This document shows, piece after piece, positions 13,747-21,803 of a stretch of DNA of 23,189 bases. Under the pieces are notes generated by a model. It was not told where the DNA came from. It searched no databases and saw nothing but the letters and a program-made list of their open reading frames with translations. The stretch comes from CALXXL01 sp964512385 (GTDB taxonomy: Bacteria > Verrucomicrobiota > Lentisphaeria > Victivallales > Victivallaceae), in the NCBI GenBank assembly GCA_964512385.1, contig CAZEHZ010000031.1, positions 1 through 23,189 of the forward strand. Direction: 5' to 3'. Every line of letters starts with the position of its first letter. The stretch's first letter is position 1. The position numbers and the translations under genes were made by a program.

Positions 13747-15529
13747 AGAGCTTAAATATGTTTTGTCGGCTGATGCACAACAGGCGTTGAGCGTGTTTGT
13801 CTCCGCCCGCTCCGAGCTGGGCGAGTTGGGCGATCAGGCCGAGAGTACCCGGCAGGACTTAACCCAAGTCGGCAAAGTCTCCGCCACCGGTAAAATCCCG
13901 GCGGAAGCCTCTGCCGCCGCCGCAAGATTGGCCGCCGTGGGGCGGGAGGCGGATAATGTACGGGGCCGGATGCAAAAGACCGGCAATCAGGGCAGTGCCG
14001 CATTACGCATGCTGGCTAAGGCCGGGCAAGCGGTAAAAAACTCTTTGTCCGGCATTGGTAAATATATTGCGGACATCGGGGCAAAGTATGCTAAGTGGCT
14101 GGCCGTAGGAGCGGTGGCGGCGGCGACGGCCGCCGGAGTCGCTACGGTTAAGTTAGGGATGCAAATGGAGCAAACCCGCCTGCAAATCCAAACCATGATG
14201 GGCGATGTGGGTAAAGGTAATGCGTTGTTGGCCGAGTTTAATGAGTTTGCCAACGTTACGCCGTTTAGTAATAACGAGGTGATTACCGCCGGTAAAACTT
14301 TGTTGAGCTTTGGTGTCTCGGCCGAAAACGTAAAAAAGACTTTACGTGAGGTGGGCGACGTAGCCGCCGGCAGCGGCAAAGATTTTACCGAGTTGGCCGC
14401 AATTGTCGGCAAGGTTTACGCTAAAGGCAAGGCGGATTCCGAAGCGCTTAATCAAATGAGCGAGGCCGGGATACCCATTGTCGCTGAGCTGGGCAAGATG
14501 TACGGCGTTTCCGGCGACAAAGTTTACAATATGGCCAGTAAAGGGCAAATTGGTGCGGCCGCCTTACAGCAGGCGTTTAGCCGGATGAGTGCCGAGGGTG
14601 GCATTTTTGCCAACATGATGCAAAAGCAAAGCCAGACCGCCGGGGGGATGTGGTCAACCGTAGTCGGCAAATTACAGCTTTTAGGGGCGACGCTGGGCGA
14701 GCAATTGATGCCGCTGTTGACGGTGTGGCTTGAGCGGCTATCCGGCATTGCCGATCAGATGGCGGCGATGGCGGCCGATGGCACGCTGTTGGTTTATGTG
14801 GGGCAAATTGTTGGTGTTGCTCTTGGAGGCCTCAGAGAGATTGCGTCCGGTTTGACCTTTGTTGGCGGTACCGTATATGCAATAGTAGATAAGATTATCA
14901 GTTTAGGCCGGTCGGTGTTTGGCTTTTTGATTGCTGGCGTGTCCGGGTTAATCGGGTTTATCGCCGAGGGTATAACGGATGTTATCAACGGTATTATCTC
15001 TGCCTATAACTGGGTGATTGATAAATTTGGCGGCGAACAGATTAACAAGGTGGGCTATGCCGGCAGTGATTTTATGCAGGAGTTTGCGGCCGGCGAGGCA
15101 TCGGCGGCGTGGGGGGCAACCAAGGAAACTTTTACCGACTGGAGCAAGTTTAGCGGCACGTGGAACGCCGGAACCGGGGTTTATGATTCACTGGACGGTT
15201 TTGCCGGACAGGTAGCGGACGGCTTTGCGGCGGCGGCGGATAAAGTTAAAAATCAAAACACAACCGATGCTCAGGGCACCGCGGCAATCCAGGCGCAGAC
15301 GCAAACCGCCCCGGTCCAACCGGACGATACGCCTAAAAAAGATGACGTTTTAAGCGTGGCGGCCAAGGCGGTGGAAGTGGACAATTTTGCCAAAATCGGC
15401 CTGTTTAATTTTGGCAGTCAACGCCGCAATGACTTGGATGGCGAACGCAATAATCTGCTAAAACAGATTATAAAAACGATTACTAACTCCGCCGAGTCCG
15501 GCGGTGGCTTAACTTTGACTGAGGTGTAA
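13739..15529 (+). CDS. Tail tape measure protein
   Basis: A 596-residue protein that sets tail length and is later ejected. Residues about 140-335 match the phage tape-measure domain (TIGR02675-like): QTRLQIQTMMGD, FNEFANVTPFSNNEV, LLSFGVSAENVKKTLREVGD, EALNQMSEAGIPIVAEL, then the GGMWSTVVGKLQ segment. A hydrophobic stretch (about 105-140, alanine-rich) and a second cluster near 350-425 are probable membrane-active segments. At the roughly 1.5 angstrom per residue usual for tape measures, the tail would be rather short. It overlaps the long chaperone product by 8 bases. A QT-rich linker near 500-530 precedes the C-terminus. Confidence 0.88.
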   Translation: MAKELKYVLSADAQQALSVFVSARSELGELGDQAESTRQDLTQVGKVSATGKIPAEASAAAARLAAVGREADNVRGRMQKTGNQGSAALRMLAKAGQAVKNSLSGIGKYIADIGAKYAKWLAVGAVAAATAAGVATVKLGMQMEQTRLQIQTMMGDVGKGNALLAEFNEFANVTPFSNNEVITAGKTLLSFGVSAENVKKTLREVGDVAAGSGKDFTELAAIVGKVYAKGKADSEALNQMSEAGIPIVAELGKMYGVSGDKVYNMASKGQIGAAALQQAFSRMSAEGGIFANMMQKQSQTAGGMWSTVVGKLQLLGATLGEQLMPLLTVWLERLSGIADQMAAMAADGTLLVYVGQIVGVALGGLREIASGLTFVGGTVYAIVDKIISLGRSVFGFLIAGVSGLIGFIAEGITDVINGIISAYNWVIDKFGGEQINKVGYAGSDFMQEFAAGEASAAWGATKETFTDWSKFSGTWNAGTGVYDSLDGFAGQVADGFAAAADKVKNQNTTDAQGTAAIQAQTQTAPVQPDDTPKKDDVLSVAAKAVEVDNFAKIGLFNFGSQRRNDLDGERNNLLKQIIKTITNSAESGGGLTLTEV

Positions 15530-15531
15530 AA

Positions 15532-16311
15532 ATGACAACGGAAACTCGTGGCGCCGTCAACTGGACCCGCTTGCCCGGATATCCGGCGTTAAGCGGTAAA
15601 TCCGGCGAACAAAAAATCCAGGACAAATTTCGGGTGGCCGCCGCAGATTTAGTTACATTGCCGGCGTTCCGCAGTAAATTCGTGGCCGCCGGGTGGCCCA
15701 GTTGTTATGCGCTTGACGTTTATTTAGCGGATATCGGCATAAAACCAACCACGCCGGGAGTTTTTGAGGTTACTCTTAACTATGAGGTACCAAGCTACGA
15801 TCCGACCGAAACGGAAGACTCGGAGACTATCAGCAAAGAGACGCAAGACGTTGATGTGCCGTTAAGTCAACATCCAAATTACCGCACTAAGTGGGACTAC
15901 TGTTTGGCGGTTAAATTGACCGCCGGAACGTTGACGGTACCAAGTTGGTGGAGCAGCGCCACGGACACCGTTTTAAGTACCGATAATTACCGCTGGCTAA
16001 AGCCCGGCGACAGTGTGCCGGACGGGTTTGTGGTGATCGCCGCGGAAACTAAACCGGGACAAACAACGTATCGCCGCGGCGTTACGATTGTACATTATGT
16101 TAAGCGCAGTCGCTCTAAAACCCGGCTGGAACGGGATTGCTCCAAAGACTACAAACGCACGCCGCCGCCGGACGATTTTGGCGTATCTGGCGTATGGCTG
16201 CGGGGTGGTTCCAGTATCACCTATAACGGCAAATGCTGGGAGCTGGCCGTAGATTATACTAACTCAAAAACAATCGACGAGGATTTGTATGACACCTACA
16301 CTCCCGCGTAA
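15532..16311 (+). CDS. Unrecognised tail protein (distal tail candidate)
   Basis: A 259-residue protein directly after the tape measure. I do not recognise it. It begins MTTETRGAVNWTRLPGYPALSG, is rich in Trp, Tyr and charged residues, and contains VTLNYEVPSYDP followed by many D/E/T residues and two YRWLKPGDSVPDGFVV-like segments. Predicted character is beta-rich and soluble. In siphovirus-like operons this slot holds the distal tail or tip proteins. The start has GAGGTG 6 bases upstream, and the next gene starts 23 bases before this stop. Confidence 0.6.
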   Translation: MTTETRGAVNWTRLPGYPALSGKSGEQKIQDKFRVAAADLVTLPAFRSKFVAAGWPSCYALDVYLADIGIKPTTPGVFEVTLNYEVPSYDPTETEDSETISKETQDVDVPLSQHPNYRTKWDYCLAVKLTAGTLTVPSWWSSATDTVLSTDNYRWLKPGDSVPDGFVVIAAETKPGQTTYRRGVTIVHYVKRSRSKTRLERDCSKDYKRTPPPDDFGVSGVWLRGGSSITYNGKCWELAVDYTNSKTIDEDLYDTYTPA

Positions 16312-17107
16312 AATTACCGGTGCGGTTGACCGGCTAAAAGCTGAAACTTGGAATGCATTGCTCGACTGCGTAAAGTATGCAATGACTAATCCCAAGGCGG
16401 ATAATCGGACAATCATAAAAACCGAAACCGGGCAGTTAATGGTTGCCCGGCCGGGCGGTAAATCCGCCGCTGGCGGAGCAAATACCGGCACGGCGGAAAT
16501 TGAGTATTTTTTTAAGCTATACATTGAGTCTACGACGGACGGCACGCATATTTTAAAGATGACTGATCCGGGGCAGGTTGAGGCGTTTAACAAGGTGGTG
16601 CAAGTTGCTCCGGTGGAAATTGAGTTGACCTCCGAGTGTAACGTTTATTTGCAGTATTTGCGACCAAGTTTGGCGGTGTTGACAACCTTGCCTAAGGTGG
16701 GGCCGGCGGTTTATCCCATACGGCAAATTGCCAAAATTGACGCCAATTTTGAGTTTGTATGGCAAATTAAATTTACCACCAGTTTGGTGCGGTTAAACGA
16801 CATTAGCAGCGTGCCTCACGTTTTAGCTGAGCCGTACGACAGCGATGTGGATAACATTACGTTGCCGGCACTGCAAACCGATATTGCCGACTTGACCGTT
16901 GACGAGATTAACAGCGGACAAGTCGGTAAAAAACTGTTTGTTAAATTTTTTAATTCCGGCGGCGTAACCGCACAATATTACATGGCCGAAGCAATCCCGG
17001 CGGATACGTCCACCACGGTTTATCTGTATTTGGGTACAATCGGCGAGGATTTAGGGTATCACGACAGCGTGGCGCGATTGTCGGAGAGATGGCTGGTGGT
17101 ATTATGA
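16289..17107 (+). CDS. Unrecognised tail protein (tip or baseplate candidate)
   Basis: A 272-residue protein starting inside the previous gene with GAGGA ahead of the ATG. The N-terminus (LPRKITGAVDRLKAETWNALLDCV) is helical, then a Gly/Ala-rich linker (about 55-70) leads to a beta-rich body with LRPSLAVLTTLPKVGP and an INSGQVGKKLFVKFFNSGGVTAQYYMAEA segment (about 205-235). The layout of short helix, linker and beta body is common among tail-tip and receptor-binding adaptor proteins, but I recognise no family. The stop TGA overlaps the foot of the repeat hairpin at 17106-17124. Confidence 0.6.
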   Translation: MTPTLPRKITGAVDRLKAETWNALLDCVKYAMTNPKADNRTIIKTETGQLMVARPGGKSAAGGANTGTAEIEYFFKLYIESTTDGTHILKMTDPGQVEAFNKVVQVAPVEIELTSECNVYLQYLRPSLAVLTTLPKVGPAVYPIRQIAKIDANFEFVWQIKFTTSLVRLNDISSVPHVLAEPYDSDVDNITLPALQTDIADLTVDEINSGQVGKKLFVKFFNSGGVTAQYYMAEAIPADTSTTVYLYLGTIGEDLGYHDSVARLSERWLVVL

Positions 17108-17170
17108 GGCCGAACGTCGGCCTCGTTTAGCAAAAGCAGATAGTACGATATTTTTGATAGCATGGTAAGG
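17106..17170 (+). repeat. Hairpin and two-box repeat between tail genes
   Basis: Hairpin GAGGCCGA-ACG-TCGGCCTC (17106-17124) has a perfect 8-bp stem and overlaps the upstream stop codon. It is followed by AAAGCAGATA (17133-17142), 8 variable bases and TTTTTGATAGCATGGTAAGG (17151-17170). The ATG of the next gene is 17 bases further, with AAAGGTG in between. Confidence 0.75.
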
Positions 17171-17187
17171 TTTTTAAAAGGTGTATT

Positions 17188-17859
17188 ATGAGTAAATGGG
17201 CAGAGTTTGGGTATCCGGCGTTAGATATCGTTGATATGCGTATTGCGGCGGTGGGTTACATTTTGGCCGCCGCCGAGCGAACTTACGAGCCGGTGCTGGA
17301 TGTGTCCGGCATTTTGTCTTGGGAGAGATTAACATATCTGTTGCGCTGGGCAGATGACTGTTTGTTTGATGGTTATTTTTATGCGCCAGAGACCACGCTG
17401 GCGGATATTGTTGCCGGCACACCGACCGCTTTTGATGTCGATTATATTGCGAGCAAAGGAATTAGTTTTAGCAAATTTAATATTTATGACCGTGGAGCCA
17501 AAAGTAATTTTATCACCCGTAATGAGCTGTTGGCTCGCTATCAAATTTTAAATTTAAAATACAAGCGCGGTATCAGTTTAATTTTAGACGCCGCCGCCGC
17601 CGATGCCTTTAATCTGTATGCGTATGACGATGAGCACCCGGCCGCAGTCGGAAAAATAGATTATCGCTACGGTGTATCTTCCGGCACCATGGGCGGCGGT
17701 TATACCTATTACACCAGGTCAAAAACCGTGGCTATGCGGCGGGGCGAAAAGATTATACTGGAGCAATTACCGCCAATTGACACAAGCTATAAAACGGGCG
17801 GAATAATAGCCGATTATTCCGTGGCCGGCGGTTACAATTTTTTAGATTTGGAGAGTTAA
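17188..17859 (+). CDS. Unrecognised tail protein upstream of the fibre
   Basis: A 223-residue protein opening the fibre module, directly after a repeat element. It is aromatic-rich (many Tyr and Asp), with helical N-terminus and beta-like C-terminal half (GTMGGGYTYYTRSKTVAMRRGEKI, in part). No motif is recognised. It ends two bases before the fibre ATG, so the two are coupled and probably physically linked: a fibre anchor or tail-tip component is a fair guess. Confidence 0.6.
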   Translation: MSKWAEFGYPALDIVDMRIAAVGYILAAAERTYEPVLDVSGILSWERLTYLLRWADDCLFDGYFYAPETTLADIVAGTPTAFDVDYIASKGISFSKFNIYDRGAKSNFITRNELLARYQILNLKYKRGISLILDAAAADAFNLYAYDDEHPAAVGKIDYRYGVSSGTMGGGYTYYTRSKTVAMRRGEKIILEQLPPIDTSYKTGGIIADYSVAGGYNFLDLES

Positions 17860-17861
17860 TT

Positions 17862-20240
17862 ATGCTGTATTGTTTTGATATTAACCGGCGTATTTTTGTT
17901 GATAATGACTCGCATTTTCGGGCAACGCCACAAGCCGGGCGACCGTCGTTTTTTGCCGGCGACACAATTACGCTAATTTTGCAACCGGTATCTGATGCTG
18001 AGTTTTTTACTTTTCCGGCCGGGACAATTTTTACAGTTGCAATCGATAATAATTTTTTACCGGATGACGTGTTGATGGCGTCAGCGGAATGCGAGTTATA
18101 TGCCGGCAAAATACAAGTTACGCTTAACTGTAACACAGAGTCGTTTATCGCTAAAGTCTCGACCCGAAACACTGCGGCGATAATAGAGATTGTGGCGTAT
18201 GAGCCGGGCGATACACAAGGTAAAACAATTTTACAAACCGACATTTTATGTAGTCCGCGCATATCAACACAAGCTACGCCGCCGGCAGTGGTTACGCCGG
18301 AATATCTGACCGCCGCCGAAACTCGCGCTTTGATTAAGGGCCTCACAGATTATGGTGATGGTACTTACTCAACTCAATATTCTCGTAATAGTATTAAGCA
18401 GTTTCAGCACGAAAACTACTACTCCGGCCCGATGTTGATTATTATTGACGATGACTGTTACCGCAACTTTATTGACAGTGGCATTGCTGATATGTATCGT
18501 GCCAAAGGGGTGCGGTGTTCCATTGCGGCGGTTGCCTGTCGGGCGGAAGCCGTTACCGGCACTACCACCTCCGGCGACCCCTATGTGGCGATGTCTTGGG
18601 ACGAACTCAGCGAACTGGCGGAGGACGGTTTTGAAATTATCAACCATTCGTACAGCCACGATGTAAACGTTTTTCCCCGAACCGCCAACGCCACCGAAGC
18701 ACAATTCATTTACGAATATGAGGAATCGTTAAAACTGTTTCTGAAAAATGGTTTCAATCCCAAAACGATTGTTTATCCGTGGGGCAACCCCACCACCATT
18801 GGCAGTGAAGCCGCCCGCAAATATTTTAAATATGGCGTGCTTTACAACGGCTCCGGCAAAACTGTGGATTTTAACGGCTTGAATTACTTGCGTGTTCCCC
18901 GTGGCACTGCCATCGGGCTTGATGCCGTGAAAGCGGAGCTTGACGCCTGTGCCGCCAATAACAGCGTGATGATTTGGGGGACGCACTCCTACGGCACCGG
19001 GCCGCAACCGTCATTGGCGGTTTTAACTCAAATTATCGATTACGCCATTTCATTAGGGATTCGGATTGAGCCGTTTGAACGGGCAATGCGGTTACGCCAG
19101 CCGGTTATCGACTGCGGCATTTCCGACAGTACTCGAATTGCGATTAACGCTGACGGCACATTCAACGATTTATTTGTTACTCGCCTAATCTCCCGTGCCA
19201 ACGCCTTAGGGCTGTTGAATGGCGGCGGTTCAGTTATTTCCGTAACCGGCATTGCCGTGTCCGGCAGCAGCACAATTACCGACTCCGGCACGTTAACGGC
19301 CACCGTTACCCCGGCCACCGCTACTAATCCGGCGGTTACGTGGTCAAGCTCGGCTACTTCGATTGCCACGATTAACCAATCCGGCAATGTTACGGTTTTA
19401 GCCTCCGGCAACGTTACGTTCACGGCCACCGCTCAAGATGGTTCCGGTGTTACCGGCACCAAAACGGTGTCATGCGTTAAAACTCCGGCCACCGTGGCCG
19501 TTACCGGCATTGTCGTTAATGGCGGCAACCCAATTACCGATTCCGGTACGTTGACCGCTACGGTTACACCGTCTGATGCCAGCAGTCCGGTGGTTACATG
19601 GTCAAGTTCCAACACCAGTTTGGCCACTATTGATTCGGCTGGCAACGTGGTTGTTTTGGCGGACGGTTCGGTTACGTTCACGGCTACGGCTCAAGATGGT
19701 TCGGGCGTTACTGGCAGTAAGACAGTAAGCTGTATAAAAACCCCGATTACCGTGGCCGTTACCGGCATTGCCGTTTCCGGTGCTGACTCGATTACCGATT
19801 CCGGCAGTCTGACCGCTACGGTTACGCCGTCTAACGCCAGCAACGCCAATGTAACTTGGTCAAGCTCCAACAGTAATTTGGCTACGATTAACCAGTCCGG
19901 CGAAATTACGGTTTTGGCGGACGGTTCGGTAACGTTTACGGCTACCGCTCAAGACGGTTCCGGCGTTACTGGAAGCAAGACGGTTTTCTGCCTTAAAACT
20001 CCGGCTGTGGTAATGGTAACGGGCATCGTGGTTTCCGGTGCCGATTCGATTACCGATTCCGGCACTCTGACCGCCACCGTTACCCCGTCTGATGCCGCCA
20101 ATTCTGCGGTTACATGGTCAAGTTCTGACGACAGCAAAGCGACGATTGACCAACCAGTCCGGCAATGTTACCGTGCTGGCCACCGGCAGTGTAACTTTCG
20201 CCGCTACGGCTCAAGACGGTTCAAACGTGTCCGGCAGTAA
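17862..20240 (+). CDS. Fibre-like protein, upstream part: CE4 deacetylase domain plus Ig-like repeats (frameshifted)
   Basis: This frame gives 792 residues, but the last about 30 are out of phase. Residues 1-150 are a beta-rich base probably bound to the tail. Residues about 190-410 are a polysaccharide deacetylase (CE4) domain: IIIDDD (194-198, metal-binding/catalytic Asp), HSYSH (262-266, metal-binding His pair), YPWG (305-308) and WGTHSYG (372-378). It would deacetylate surface polysaccharide or peptidoglycan at the host surface. From about 461 come four BIG2-type Ig-like domains of 86 residues (VTGIxVSG ... GTLTATVTP ... VTWSSS ... GSVTFTATAQDGSG). A 4-bp duplication at 20149-20156 breaks the frame in the fourth domain. 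Restored, the protein would be 1184 residues, ending at 21420. Confidence 0.82.
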   Translation: MLYCFDINRRIFVDNDSHFRATPQAGRPSFFAGDTITLILQPVSDAEFFTFPAGTIFTVAIDNNFLPDDVLMASAECELYAGKIQVTLNCNTESFIAKVSTRNTAAIIEIVAYEPGDTQGKTILQTDILCSPRISTQATPPAVVTPEYLTAAETRALIKGLTDYGDGTYSTQYSRNSIKQFQHENYYSGPMLIIIDDDCYRNFIDSGIADMYRAKGVRCSIAAVACRAEAVTGTTTSGDPYVAMSWDELSELAEDGFEIINHSYSHDVNVFPRTANATEAQFIYEYEESLKLFLKNGFNPKTIVYPWGNPTTIGSEAARKYFKYGVLYNGSGKTVDFNGLNYLRVPRGTAIGLDAVKAELDACAANNSVMIWGTHSYGTGPQPSLAVLTQIIDYAISLGIRIEPFERAMRLRQPVIDCGISDSTRIAINADGTFNDLFVTRLISRANALGLLNGGGSVISVTGIAVSGSSTITDSGTLTATVTPATATNPAVTWSSSATSIATINQSGNVTVLASGNVTFTATAQDGSGVTGTKTVSCVKTPATVAVTGIVVNGGNPITDSGTLTATVTPSDASSPVVTWSSSNTSLATIDSAGNVVVLADGSVTFTATAQDGSGVTGSKTVSCIKTPITVAVTGIAVSGADSITDSGSLTATVTPSNASNANVTWSSSNSNLATINQSGEITVLADGSVTFTATAQDGSGVTGSKTVFCLKTPAVVMVTGIVVSGADSITDSGTLTATVTPSDAANSAVTWSSSDDSKATIDQPVRQCYRAGHRQCNFRRYGSRRFKRVRQ

Positions 20241-20273
20241 GACTGTATCATGCGTGAAAACGGTGCTGGCGAT
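19242..20273 (+). repeat. Four tandem 258-bp DNA repeats encoding BIG2-like domains
   Basis: Repeat starts are at 19242, 19500, 19758 and 20016, each exactly 258 bp apart, with long stretches of near-identical DNA (for example GCTCAAGATGG or GCTCAAGACGG, and ACCGATTCCGGC). The similarity is high enough for recombination to change copy number. Confidence 0.85.
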
Positions 20274-21420
20274 TTCCGGCGGGTATCCGGTTAGTGGTGT
20301 GGACAATATTATCGGTACTGCCGCTTTGTCTGTGCCAAATGCCGAAAGCGTTACATGGTCGAGCTTATCGCCGTCGGTGGCTTCGGTTTCCAGTTCCGGC
20401 GTGGTTACGGTATTGACCTCCGGCAGTGCGACTATTCAGGCCGACGTTAACGGTTTAATTATTGTTAAAAACTTTTCCTGCTATATTGCCGCAGAAGAGC
20501 CAGGTGTTGGCATGACCTGCCCGGTCGGTATTTTAAGTTCCGGCACCTTAACGCTCACCAGCCCAAGACAGCAGCTTTATGAAATTACCGCCTCCGACAG
20601 CCGGGTAACGATGGATTCGTTCACCGGCGAAGTTGTCGTTAATGCCGACCCCGCCGGTACCGCCTCGTGCGATGTTACCTTTACCATGAAGCGGATTACC
20701 GATTCCAGCGGCACCGGCGTAGTAGTGGCCTCCGGCACCGTGCCGTGCAGTAAAGAAGCTCATTTAGTTGACTTGACCGGTAAGGTTGGCTATGTGCCGG
20801 ATTTTGCCGCTTTGTCGGGCTTAACCACCGTTTATGCCGATTTTATCGCTGAACGGGCATCGGCGGCGGCCACGTTTGTGGCCTCGGATAAGGCTTCCAG
20901 CAAAAACGCCTCGTTTGAACTGGCACGTTACGGCAGTATCTCCGGACGGCTTAAAGTGTGTGCCGGCAGTGAAGTGTTTGCCTGTAACGCCGATGCCAAC
21001 GACATTGCGGCGGGTTCGCAGGCCGAAACCGAATATTTCAACGTGGCAACCGGGGTCAACAACTCCACCGCCAACTACTACAACGGCAAAGACAACTGCC
21101 CGAACTGCGGTTCATGGACGCCGTTTTCGTCGACGGCCGGATTGTTAGGGTTCAATACTGAAACTCCGGTTGTCTTAGCGGGAAAAACCGCCGCGGAAAT
21201 GGCCGCCGGAATTACCGCCGGAACGATTGCGGTTAAGTCAGCCGACCGTATGGTCAAGTTGAAACGGCTGGTTATTTATACCGGCACCGCCAACACCACC
21301 ATTCAGGCGGCGTTGGCCAATGCGTCAACGGCGGCGTTAAACTTGTACGGCACCAATGACGGCCGGCTTATCAGCCTGAACGCCACTGCCGCCAATCAAC
21401 CGGTAATCGCTAACAGCTAA
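20092..21420 (+). CDS. Fibre-like protein, downstream part after the frameshift
   Basis: Continuation of the fibre in the +1 frame. True homology resumes at NQSGNVTVLATGSVTFAATA (from about 20152); the residues encoded before that in this frame are spurious. It completes the fourth Ig-like domain, carries a divergent fifth (SVTWSSLSPSVASVSSSG), then a C-terminal region of about 300 residues with DNCPNCGSW (a CxxC), Ala/Thr-rich segments and the end AANQPVIANS. The C-terminal region is a candidate receptor-binding head. Without frame correction it has no good ribosome-binding site of its own, so it would normally be made only as part of the full-length protein. Confidence 0.75.
   Translation: MPPILRLHGQVLTTAKRRLTNQSGNVTVLATGSVTFAATAQDGSNVSGSKTVSCVKTVLAISGGYPVSGVDNIIGTAALSVPNAESVTWSSLSPSVASVSSSGVVTVLTSGSATIQADVNGLIIVKNFSCYIAAEEPGVGMTCPVGILSSGTLTLTSPRQQLYEITASDSRVTMDSFTGEVVVNADPAGTASCDVTFTMKRITDSSGTGVVVASGTVPCSKEAHLVDLTGKVGYVPDFAALSGLTTVYADFIAERASAAATFVASDKASSKNASFELARYGSISGRLKVCAGSEVFACNADANDIAAGSQAETEYFNVATGVNNSTANYYNGKDNCPNCGSWTPFSSTAGLLGFNTETPVVLAGKTAAEMAAGITAGTIAVKSADRMVKLKRLVIYTGTANTTIQAALANASTAALNLYGTNDGRLISLNATAANQPVIANS
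20149..20156 (+). other. 4-bp tandem duplication (ACCAACCA) breaking the fibre frame
   Basis: The sister repeats read ATT AAC CAA TCC or ATT AAC CAG TCC GGC here, whereas this copy reads ATTGACCAACCAGTCC. Removing one ACCA restores ATIDQSGNV and a single frame from 17862 to 21420. It may be a real mutation, a phase switch or an assembly error in a repetitive gene. Confidence 0.8.
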
Positions 21421-21436
21421 TCAGAGGAGTTTTTTT

Positions 21437-21802
21437 ATGATAGTTGATGTACATAAATCCAATAAGCGAGGAAATGTGTTTACGCTTAAACAACCGTTGC
21501 TGGTACGCTGGCATGGCCGGACTATCCGGGTGCCGCCAGGCTTTGAGTCTGACGGTTGCAGTGTGCCGAGGTTCTTCTGGCGGCTGGTTTTTCCGCCGTC
21601 CGATACCAACGCTCTGCGGGCGGGGCTGGCTCATGACTATATTTATCGCCATCACCCGGACGGGTGGACAAAGTGTGATGCAGATTTAATGTTTTTTAAC
21701 CTCTTAGTTGCCGACGGCGTACCAAAATGGCGGGCGTGGTTGGCGTATTTGGGCGTTAAATATTTCGGTTTTTGGGCATGGAACGCCAATAAAAAGGAGT
21801 AA
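21437..21802 (+). CDS. DUF1353 family phage protein
   Basis: A 121-residue protein matching the DUF1353 pattern: PPGFESDGCSVPRFFWRL (about 34-51), then GLAHDYIYRHHP (about 63-74, conserved His-Asp) and CDADLMFFNLL. Members are common in tailed phages near the fibre or lysis genes, with no proven role; conserved His and Asp suggest an enzymatic or metal site. GAGGAG precedes the ATG. It ends one base before the next ATG. Confidence 0.82.
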   Translation: MIVDVHKSNKRGNVFTLKQPLLVRWHGRTIRVPPGFESDGCSVPRFFWRLVFPPSDTNALRAGLAHDYIYRHHPDGWTKCDADLMFFNLLVADGVPKWRAWLAYLGVKYFGFWAWNANKKE

Positions 21803-21803
21803 T

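Noticed and set aside
21040..21120. Asn-rich segment NNSTANYYNGKDN suggesting a diversity-generating retroelement variable region
   Set aside because: No second template copy, no reverse transcriptase and no C-type lectin ending are visible in the window.
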